Below, in pieces: positions 55,761 through 64,000 of a DNA stretch of 64,000 nt. The notes under the pieces were generated by a model, which made no database searches, had not been told where the DNA came from, and saw only the letters and a list, made by a program, of their open reading frames with translations. The position numbers and the translations under genes were made by a program. This DNA is from Lathyrus oleraceus (lineage: Eukaryota; Streptophyta; Magnoliopsida; Fabales; Fabaceae), in the NCBI RefSeq assembly GCF_024323335.1, contig NC_066583.1, forward strand, positions 275,735,416 to 275,799,415, read 5' to 3'. Every line of letters begins with the position of its first letter. The stretch's first letter is position 1.

Positions 55761-58101
55761 CTAAGGGTTTGGAGGAGGAGGAATCCTTTGAAGCAGCCGG
55801 GCAAGCAGGCTCTAGATGCTGAAGTTGACTGAATCTTACTGGTCGAGTCTGACTCTCACCAGTTGTTGTTCCTTTTGAAGTTATTCCAGAGTTTTCAGTA
55901 CTAGAGGTGCAAGATCAGATGTTGATGAATCACTTCGAGTCAGAGCAACCTCAGAAGTCTTTGCAGCTTCTTCTGCAGCTAGGCGAGCAACCTCTTTAGC
56001 GTCAGCTTTAGCTTTAGCCTCAACTTCTACGGCAGCAGCTTCAGCAAAAGCTTTCTCCTCAGCTTCTAATCGGGCCCTCTCTTCAGCGTCTATTATATCC
56101 TTCTCTTCAACTTCCTTCCTGGCCCATTCCTCAGCTTCATGTGCCAGACGCGCCTCAAGTCTTTCCTCAGCGTCTTTGATATAGTCATTTCTGACTTGTT
56201 TAGAGATTCCCTTTAGCTTGAAGACCTCAGAGGTCATCCACCTGAGAAATCCATTCTAGTGGGTCCTTACTTTAGAAGGATTGTCACTTAGCTTGGACTC
56301 TTCAGATAGCTGTCTGAGGCTCGCATCAGTTCTTTCTGAGAACTTGGCAAAACTCTCATCCAGGGTTGGAAGGGTAAGGTTAGGTTCAGAGGCTTGAGGG
56401 ATAGGTCCCGATGTGGTTTTCAGTAATGGGTTCAGAGGTTGGTGGAAGGGTTTTAGAGGGTGGTGGTATTGGTCCAGAGGTAGATGGTAGGTTTTCTGAG
56501 GATGCTGAGGGAGGTGCAGTGGGAGTTGGTATAGGTTCAGAAGTTTCTGAAACAGACGTAGGCTGTTCAGATTCTTCTGTGGCTTGAAGTTGTGCCAGAG
56601 TAGGAAAGGTAGGGTCAGGGACGTCTAAATGTTCAGTGTCAGAAGGGAGGTCATAGTATGGAGGAGAGTTGGAAGTGGAGGAAGGAGGGGATATTGGTTC
56701 GTTCAGAAGCAGAGCCTAAAAAATGGGGAGTGAGGTGGAGGCTACGTTGAGTTGAGGTAGGGTAGGTAAGGATAAGTCAGAAACATGGGGTTCAGAGGTT
56801 TTAGTTACTAAGGATATTTGGATGGGGATAGAGGGTTAAGAGGGAGAGATTGTTGGAGGGGGTTGAAGCAAGGATGGGAGAATTTTCCTAGATCTAAAAG
56901 ATAAGGGAGCTTCAAATAAAGGAGACTTAGTTGAAATGGAGGTTTTTAGAGGCACAGGTGGATGAGTTTTCGAAGATTCTCCTAGCTTCAAAGTCTTCTT
57001 CTTCTTTGTCTTCTCAAAGGGCTCTCTTTTCCTCTTCGTGAAGTTTGGAGGCTGTTTTGGTAGCCAGTCCACAGAGAACTCAGATATGTCGATTCCTTGT
57101 TCAGCTAGATCTTGAAGGTAGTGAGTGATAACCTCCGGGGGATCAAGCTTGAAGAAAATATATAATCTATTGAGTATATTCCTCTGATCCTTCAGAGCTT
57201 CCCATGAGGCATCCAAGATAGGTTTGGATCTGACCTTGTCGATGAGCCCCACACTCTTCATATTCTTGGCGTTCAGAGGTTTGTCTACATCAACTGTTAC
57301 ATCTTTCATCATGTTAAGCGAGATCAGATGATCTACCAATCCACTCTCGATAAGAATGTCAGAAATTAGTCTCCCTAGAGGGATGTAATTTCTGGGCTTC
57401 ATGTTGTTTCTGATGTCTCTGACTGAATCCCTCAGATACTTGAAGAGGGGGGAGGGGAGATTCAACTTCAACTCTTTATGTAGACAATACAAAATTCACT
57501 TCTGATATGTGTTGATATAGTCAGATGAATTTGACGATGGACGATGGTGGATGGTTCCCAGAATTATCTTCAACCAAACTCTCAGATGTTGGTGAAGTTC
57601 TTTGTTCTTAGAAGATTTCTTCTCAGATTTCTGAGGAAAGATGGATGGGATGATTTCCTCGGACATGTACTTTGCCCTGGGATTGATGTTGTAGATTCTT
57701 CTTCCTCCCACAGGCTCCATATTCAATATATTTTCTATAGACTTCTCTATGATAACCGTCTTCACCCCTAGATCGTATGACATTATACAATGATCATCGC
57801 AGTCCGTAAACCTCTAAAATTCCTTCACTAAGAAGGTGTAGACTGGACCATAGAGCCTTTGAAAGTAGTTTCCCCAACCTTAATTTTCAAGTTCTTCAGT
57901 AAGATCAAAACCATTTCTTTTAAGGTTGTAAAAACCAACCAGCAGTTCACATAGTACTTCCATCTTTTCAAATGGAGTGACTAGATTTATGTGAGGGGGG
58001 CGACCAAGAACGTGGGGTTCTTTGTATGCAGTTAATGAAGTTGTAGCAGTTTGAGTAGAAACCTGTTGTGGAGCTTCAACACGTTGTTCAACAACGTCCA
58101 T
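55761..58101 (-). pseudogene. envelope-like ORF of SIRE-type element 2
   Basis: The start at 58101 gives MDVVEQRVEAPQQVSTQTAT and YKEPHVLGRPPHINLVTPFE, matching element 1. Then come WGNYFQRLYGPVYTFLVKEF (damaged), GGRRIYNINPRAKYMSEEII at 57710-57650 and the long open part 57492-56836 (LRDSVRDIRNNMKPRNYIPL, HYLQDLAEQGIDISEFSVDW). A Pro/Ser-rich stretch and the Ala/Glu/Lys helix (56237-55881, ARLAHEAEEWARKEVEEKD, EVEAKAKADAKEVARLAAEE) follow. It ends PPPPNP at 55763. Stops include 57880-57882. Homology along the whole length in two independent copies shows this ORF belongs to the element and is not captured host DNA. Confidence 0.87.
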
Positions 58102-58672
58102 TTACTAAGAGTATTCATATACCTGTTGTTGTTGAGGATCCATTTGAAGTTGTAGAAGATGAAGATTGTTATGAATATGGAGGTTGTTGAAGTTGTAGAG
58201 AAAATGAGCGCAAGAGGGTTTATGTAGGTTGTGAGTGAAAAGTGTGATAGTGAGAAATGTGGTAAATGTATATACCTAAACAAAATGTATGCAAAACGAC
58301 AGAGTATTAAATAAGAAGGGGATAACAATAATTATTATTCTAGAAATCTGAGTTGACAATTGTGGGCAGAATTAAATGCAGTTAATGATGGTTGTCTAAT
58401 CTCAAAAATATGCACACTGCTTGAGGGGATCTCAACAGTTTGACTCTTGAGTTTTGAGCTAGACAGCTATCTAGAAGATCCAAAGCCACACGTTTGAGAG
58501 ACCACATGTTGATGTTTCTGGAGTCAAGAATACCAAGAGGTTTTTGATCCAGAGGGATTTTAGCCCAGATAACATCTAACTTGTAGAAGTATCAGAACTA
58601 GAACCAGATAAACAACATATGATTAAGTCAGAGCCTCTTTTAACATTAAGAGGGAGAAGCACAAGTTCAGAC

Positions 58673-59819
58673 TCATTCTGGGCAATCTGCCATGTTTAAG
58701 TGTTTCAGAATGAAAAGAAATCTATCTTCAGCTAAGGGTTTTATGAAGATATCAGCCCATTAATGGTTTGTATCTATGAATTTTAAAATTATTATCCCTT
58801 TCTAAACATAGTCTCTGATAAAATGATGTTTAATTTCTATGTGCTTCGCTCTTGAATATAAAACTGGATTCTGACTTAAACATATGGCAGTAGTGTTGTC
58901 ACAAAAGATAGGGATGTTGCTCTCATATATCTGAAATTCTTCAAGCTGATTCTTCATCCAGAGCATCTGAATGCTGCATAGTGAAGCTTAAATGTATTCT
59001 GCCTCTGCAGTTGACAGTGCAATGGTTGATTGGCTTTTGCTAGCCCATGAGATGAGGTTTCCTCCAAGAAACTGATAGTTCCCAGATGTGGCTTTGTGTT
59101 CCAATCTATCTCCAGCGTAATCTGCATCACAATACCCATAAAGCCTATACTATGATGTTTTCTTGTACATCAGGCCCATGTTAGGTGTTCCTTTCAAATA
59201 CCTTAGGATTCTCTTAACAGTAGTTAAGTGAGATTCCCTTGGATCTGACTAAAATCTGGCACAGAGGCACACGCTGAATAATATATTTGTAGCAGTCAGA
59301 TAGAGAAGAGAACCTATCATACCACGATAGAGTTTCTGACAAACCTTTTGACTTACCTCTTCTTTCTCCATAATGCAAGTAGGATGGATAAGAGTCTTTG
59401 CTGGTTTGCTTTCTGACCCATTTCAAATTTCTTCATAATTTCTTTTATATATTTGCTTTAATATACATATGTAGCATCTGATGTTTGATTAATTTGAATC
59501 CCCAGAAAGAACTTTAGTTCTTACATGAGTCTCATTTCAAAATCAGTCTGCATTAGCTTAGAAAATTCTTAACAAACAGAGGGGTTAGCAGAACCAAAAA
59601 TCATGTCATCAACGTATATCTAACAGATCATAAGGTCGTTTATGATGTTTTTACAGAAGAGAGTGGAGTCCACTTTGCCTCTAATAAAATCATTTTCCAG
59701 AAGAAAAGAACTTAGTCTTTCATACCAAGCTCTAGAAGCTTGTTTCAGACCATAAAGAGATTTTTTAAGTTTAAAAACATGTCATGGACATTTTGAGTTT
59801 TCAAAACCAGGTGGTTGAT
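58673..59819 (-). pseudogene. RT (C-terminal part) and RNase H of SIRE-type element 2
   Basis: From 59819 leftward: QPPGFENSKCP at the breakpoint of the inverted piece, then [12 protein letters not shown], catalytic YVDDMIFGSANPSVC near 59610-59570 and KKFEMGQKANKDSYPSCIM (frame-shifted). RNase H follows with GYCDADYAGDRLEHKATSGN, LSTAEAEYI and KHIEIKHHFIRDYV, ending ADIFIKPLAEDRF and ADCPE at 58673. Several TAG/TAA codons stand for Gln or Glu codons, and there is at least one frameshift. The RT N-terminus is found, inverted, on the other strand at 59820-60771. Confidence 0.87.
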
Positions 59820-60771
59820 ATGGCTAAGCACTTCTCGGCTGAAGCTGTGAATGCAACGTGTTACATTCAGAATAGAATCTCTATCAATCCTATTCTGGAG
59901 AAGACTCCTTATGAACTGTGTAAGGGAAGAAAACCCAACATCTCTTATTTTCATCCTTTTGGATGCTCTTGTTTTATTCTGAATACTAAAGACAATCTAA
60001 ACAAGTTTGACTCTAAAGCACAAAAGTGTATTATATTGGGATACTCAGAATGTTCTAAAGGCTATAAAGCATACAATAAAGAAATATAAATTGTGGAAGA
60101 ATCAATACATGTCATATTTGATGATAAGTTTGACTCTGAAAAGTCAAAGCTAGTTGAAAACTTTGCAGATTTGGAGATAACACTTGCAGGTTCTGACAAA
60201 AAAACCAAAGAATATGAGGAAGTAGAAAAGGAAACGTCGGAAGCACCTGAAGTCACAATTAATCAGAAAAAATCAAGAAATAGACAAAAAAATTCTGAAG
60301 AGTTGATTCCGGGAAACAAGAATGAACCTGTCAGAACAAGATTAACATTCAAAGTCTCTAAAGAAACACTTTTGGGACTAGTATCTCTGATAGAGCCAAC
60401 ATCCCGTGAAGAATCTCTTCAAGACAAAGAATGGATTCTAGCAATGGAATTGGAACTTGATCAGTTTACCAAGAATGATGTCTGGGATCTTGTACCACGA
60501 CCCAAGGGAACCCATGTGATTGGAACCAAATGGGTCTACAGAAACAAACTTAATGAAAAGGGTGAAGTGGTCAGAAACAAAGCACGACTGGTGGCAGAAG
60601 GTTATATTCAACAAGAAGGTATTGACTACAATGAAACCTTTGCTCCAGTCGCAAGGTTAGAATCTATTCGTCTACTTGTATCTTTTGCTGTAAATTACTC
60701 TATCAAATTATATCAGATGGACGTCAAAAGTGGGTTTCTGAATGGATATATTTCTGAATAGGTGTATGTTC
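59820..60771 (+). pseudogene. inverted 952-bp piece: integrase end and RT start of SIRE-type element 2
   Basis: On the plus strand it reads MAKHFSAEAVNATCYIQNRI, KTPYELCKGRKPNISYFHPF, the integrase C-terminal linker, [38 protein letters not shown] and [16 protein letters not shown]. All the coding parts around it are on the minus strand. It matches element 1 at 26845-27796, which is also 952 bp. It fills exactly the gap between MARTMINETN (minus, right of 60771) and QPPGFEN (minus, left of 59820). It carries a TAA at about 60087 and a TAG at 60760. Confidence 0.93.
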
Positions 60772-61840
60772 ATTTGTTTCATTGATCATGGTTCTGGCCA
60801 TATCTTGGAAAGTCCTATTCTTCCTCTCTACAACTCCATTTTTTTGTGGAGTTCTAGGATAAGAGAAATCATGGGATATTCCATTTGAGTCAAAAAGATC
60901 TTCAAAAAGTTTGTTTTCAAATTCGCCACCGTGATCACTTTTGACTCTGATGATTTTAGAGTCAAATTTATTTTGCACTTTTGAGCAGAAACTAGTGAAC
61001 ACAGAGTGTGACTCATTCTTGTGTCTTAGGAATTTTACCCATGTCCAACGACTATAATCATCAACAATGACAAGTCCATTCTTCATACCATGGACTGACG
61101 CTGTCTTAACAGGTCCAAAAAGGTCAATGTGTAAAAGTGCTAAAGGCTTAGAGGTAGAAATAACATTTTTATTTTTGAAAGTTGTTTTAGAAAATTTTAC
61201 TTTCTAACATGCTTCACAAAGAGCATCTGAAGAAAACTTCAGCTTAGGTAGGCCTAACACTAACTCAAGTTTATTTAGCTAAGAAATCCTCCTCAAGCTA
61301 ATGTGACACAAGCGTCTGTGCCACACCCATTGCTCTTTATTTACAGACATTAAACATTTTACATTTTGATCTTTTAAATCTGAAAGCTTAATTTTATAAA
61401 TGTTGTTCTTCCTCTTGCCAGTGAAAAGGACTGTGCCATTTTTCTTATTAACAGCTTTGCACGTTTTTTGATTAAAGATTATATCATAACCGTTATCACT
61501 TAATTGACTTATGGATAACAAGTTTTGAATTAATCCTTCAACATGAAGGACATTAGAAATAGAGGGAAGAGATCTATTACCAACTGTTCCAGATCCTCTG
61601 ATTTTTCCTTTCTGATTTCCTCCAAAGCCTACGAAGCAAGCATCTTTAAGTTCCAGGCTTTGGAACATATGCTTTCTTCCCGTCATGTGTCGCGAGCATC
61701 CAGAGCCTAGGTATCATGATTGTTGTTTTAACTCTGTTGCATAAGATATCTACAACATATACTAGTTTATCTTTTGATACCCAGAATCTTTTGTGTCCTT
61801 TAGGATTAGTTTTCCCAGAGTTTCTAAGAACTTTGGGTTT
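60772..61840 (-). pseudogene. protease and integrase of SIRE-type element 2
   Basis: From right to left on the minus strand: the protease motif reads YLGSGCSRHMTGRKHMF (61725-61660), with Gly in place of the catalytic Asp and a stop where Trp is usual. Then come ACFVGFGGNQKGKIRGSG, WHRRLCHISLRRIS (Cys for the usual Gly), CEAC and integrase with LLHIDLFGPVKTASVHG, VIVDDYSRWTWVKFL, VKSDHGGEFENK and VVERKNRTFQDMARTM. The DDE residues survive, but stops near 61276 and 61210 break the frame. At 60772 the frame meets the inverted piece. Confidence 0.88.
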
Positions 61841-63317
61841 TCTGGCATTAGTAAATTTCTATGTTTGTGCATGTGTGTAATGATAAGAAAAAGGAGATTT
61901 CGGTTTGTTTTTTGTAGAAGGTTTTAAATCATCTTCATCAGAGTCATATCCAATTCCTCTTTTCTTATTGTGACTAACACCATAAATCATATAAGCCATT
62001 TTGCTTCTTTCAAGTCCATTGTTCAAAAATTTATGAAAAGCCTTTTCATATTTATATATGATGGTGTTAGAAGTAGGTGGAGCTTTAGAAATAGTTTATT
62101 CAAGTTTTAAACACTTTTTGGTTGAAAAGTCATTTTCCTTTTCAAGAATAAAGTTGTTTTCTTTAAGTTCAGAAACTTCTTTCTCAAGCTTATCACACTC
62201 TTCAACAGTCTCTTCATGAACCCTTTTCAGGATCTTGAATTTTGTTGAAGCTTCTGATAAGAGCTTAGAGATTCTGATAAATAGGCTTCCAGATATGAAT
62301 GAGAAAAGTATGAGAATACCTCTTTAGAGTCAGATTCTTTTTCAGATGAACTTTCAGAAGTGGTGGCCATGAGTGAAACATTTGCTTCCTCTTCTTCAGA
62401 ATCAGATTCTGAAGCTTCAGATTCAGAGTCATCCCATGTTGCCATGAGTCCTTTCTTCTTTGCTTTGAAGGAGATTTTCTTGAAACCTTCCTTTCTGGAG
62501 CTGTCTTTCTTGAGCTTTGGACATTCATTTCTATAGTGTCCAGGTTCTTCATCATCAGAATCTTGCTTCTCAGAGTCCACATCGTCTTCTTCTTCAGTTT
62601 GAAAGGATTTGTTCCTTTCTGGCTTTCTTCTTTCTGATCTAGACTTTAGAGCTATTGATTTGCTTTTCTTCTGAGGTTCATTTTCCTCTAGCTCTATCTC
62701 ATGACTCCTGAGGGAGCTGATGAGTTCTACAAGCTTATGTTGTTCAGATCCTTGGATAACTTCAAAGCAGTAACCATGGGTCTCCATTTCTTTGGAAGAC
62801 TTCTGATTATCTTCTTGACATGATCTGCTGTAGTGTATCCTTTGTCCAGAACCTTGAGTCCTGTAACTAAAGTTCGGAATCTAGAAAACATGACCTCAAC
62901 AGCTTCATCATCTTCCATTCTAAAGGCTTCATACTTTTGGATTAAGGTCATAGCCTTAGTCTCTTTGACTTGATTATTGCCTTCGTAATGCATCTTCAAG
63001 GAATCAAAGATTTTTTTATTTGTTTTCCTGTTGGTGATCTTTTTGTACTCATTATAAGATATATCATTTAACATAATAGTTTTGGCTTTGTGGTGATTCT
63101 TGAAATTAGGCTTATGATCATCACTCATTATTCTTCTTGGAATAGAGATACTAAGAGAAGAGACAGGTGGTTCTTAACCATTTGTAACAATGTCCCATAG
63201 GCCAACGTCGTAGCCTAAGAAGAAACTTTCAATTCTGTCCTTCTAGTAATCAAATTTTTCTCCATAAAAAACAGGAGGTTTAATGTTATAGCTATCTCTT
63301 TCGTTTGTGTTAGCCAT
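61841..63317 (-). pseudogene. gag of SIRE-type element 2
   Basis: The start codon at 63317-63315 gives MANTNERDSYNIKPPVFYGE. Two stops follow within about 50 codons (TAG/TAA for Trp/Tyr-type codons). The frame resumes at 63128-62727 with FKNHHKAKTIMLNDISYNEY and KVLDKGYTTADHVKKIIRSL, then shifts, and 62787-62227 carries SSLRSHEIELEENEPQKKSK and EPGHYRNECPKLKK. The first half of the CCHC knuckle is gone: relative to element 1, 147 bp (20077-20223) are missing near 62545, flanked by an AAGAA microhomology. The acidic Ser/Glu tail remains. Homology fades by about 61850. Confidence 0.87.
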
Positions 63318-63387
63318 GATGTTTTTCTCACGTTGGATATCTCTACACGGTTAAGTGTTTGATTCAAAAATCAATAACAGAGCCGAC

Positions 63388-63399
63388 GCTCTGATACAA
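63388..63399 (-). promoter_or_regulatory. primer binding site of SIRE-type element 2
   Basis: The minus strand reads TTGTATCAGAGC, one base off the usual TGGTATCAGAGC. It lies two bases inside the LTR edge, as in element 1. Confidence 0.8.
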
Positions 63400-63401
63400 A
63401 T

Positions 63402-64000
63402 TAAAGGTAGAGAAAAACAAGAAGGGGGTTTGATTTGTTTTTACTGTAAATTAAAACTTTTGCATAACTACGCACACGAAAGTAAGAGAAAATAACACAG
63501 AGGTTTATCTTGGTTGGCTTGAAAATCAAAGCTACTCCAGTCCACCCAGCGAAGGTGATTTCGCCTTTAATAAGGACTTAATCCAATAATCTTGAAAGAT
63601 TACAACAAACGTCTAAGAGTTCAACAATCTCTTAGCCCTCTCAAGTCTACAGACTTCACAAGTCACTTGAGGAATCACAATAACTATTATGAATTACAAG
63701 TGTGTGTTTGGTACTTGTAGACAAGCAGTATGAACACAATTGAAAACAGATGATCAATGATCACACTATGAACAATAATTCTTGTGTGATTACTGAATTT
63801 TACAATAGTAAGTATTTAGAATATGGTTCAAGATGTATTATAGAATTCTTGTGTAATAGCTTCATGTCCTGGTATGATGACGGTGAGTCTTTTTTTATAG
63901 TGATTGGAGATGATACCGTTGGAGAGAAAATTGATGATGATATCTTGCTAATAATGGGACTTAATGACATTAATTTTCTTATCCTTTCCATAACAGTCTT
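63402..64000 (-). repeat. 5' LTR of SIRE-type element 2 (part, runs off the edge)
   Basis: It matches 49222-49860 in sequence and orientation. The internal terminus reads TA (CTCTACCTTTA) where CA is expected. The TATA box (TATAAAAA on minus) is at 63892-63899. The remaining half lies outside the window. Confidence 0.88.

Larger units (their letters stand above)
49222..64000 (-). mobile_element. SIRE/Maximus-type Ty1/copia element 2, minus strand, runs off the right edge
   Basis: Right to left: partial 5' LTR (63402-64000), PBS, gag, protease, integrase, a 952-bp inverted piece, RT/RNase H, envelope-like ORF, polypurine tract, and a 3' LTR (49222-55203) that holds an Ogre-type solo LTR. It is homologous to element 1 over its whole length. 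The 3' LTR ends TCTCTACCTTCA on the minus strand, at 49222. Its 5-bp left flank is ATACT; the matching right flank is outside the window. It is inactive through many stops, a deleted gag knuckle, a lost protease Asp and the inversion. Confidence 0.92.

Noticed and set aside
55506..55832. 108-codon plus-strand frame
   Set aside because: It is antisense to the 3' untranslated region and tail of the envelope-like ORF, with no domain.

Overview
This window looks like plant nuclear DNA made almost entirely of transposable elements. The LTR families (long Ogre-type LTRs, SIRE/Maximus-type copia elements with an extra envelope-like ORF, a Tekay-type chromovirus, a Stowaway MITE, a plant L1 LINE) suggest a large-genome legume, most likely tribe Fabeae (Pisum, Vicia, Lathyrus, Lens). 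That assignment is inference from element types. I found no intact host gene, tRNA, rRNA or CRISPR. Every coding stretch is a decayed transposon ORF, apart from one broken plant-mobile-domain (PMD) gene fragment.

Layout. 1-5460: the 3' part of a Tekay-type Ty3/gypsy element (plus strand) with gag fused to RT by an internal deletion, a polypurine tract and a roughly 2 kb 3' LTR rich in tandem repeats and hairpins. 5500-7532: a deleted Tat/Ogre-type remnant (minus strand). 7533-15890: an inverted repeat, an LTR fragment, gene-free sequence and a very AT-rich block with several tandem duplications and a possible Helitron remnant. 15891-38600: a nested structure. A minus-strand copia element is split by a SIRE-type element (18161-37113, target duplication CTCCT). 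That element is split in turn by an Ogre-type solo LTR (21137-25983, CGTAG) and by a second long solo LTR (30761-34526, ACCCT), which contains a Stowaway MITE (32178-32452, TA). 38600-40700: the PMD pseudogene and a copia gag/LTR scrap. 40700-44410: AT-rich gene-free DNA with an (AT)n tract of about 216 bp. 44415-47100: a decayed LINE. 47319-49221: two LTR fragments. 49222 to the right edge: a second, minus-strand SIRE-type element whose 3' LTR carries another Ogre-type solo LTR (50241-55095, CTTAG) and whose pol contains an exact 952-bp internal inversion (59820-60771).

The SIRE-type order, 5' to 3', is LTR, PBS, gag with a CCHC knuckle, protease, integrase, RT, RNase H, spacer, envelope-like ORF with an Ala/Glu/Lys-rich coiled coil, polypurine tract, LTR. 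Both copies are dead through nonsense codons, frameshifts, lost catalytic residues, deletion or inversion. Many nonsense codons fit C-to-T decay as expected for methylated plant repeats. The target duplications give relative ages: the minus-strand copia is oldest, then the SIRE-type element, then the two LTR elements inside it, which have since collapsed to solo LTRs.
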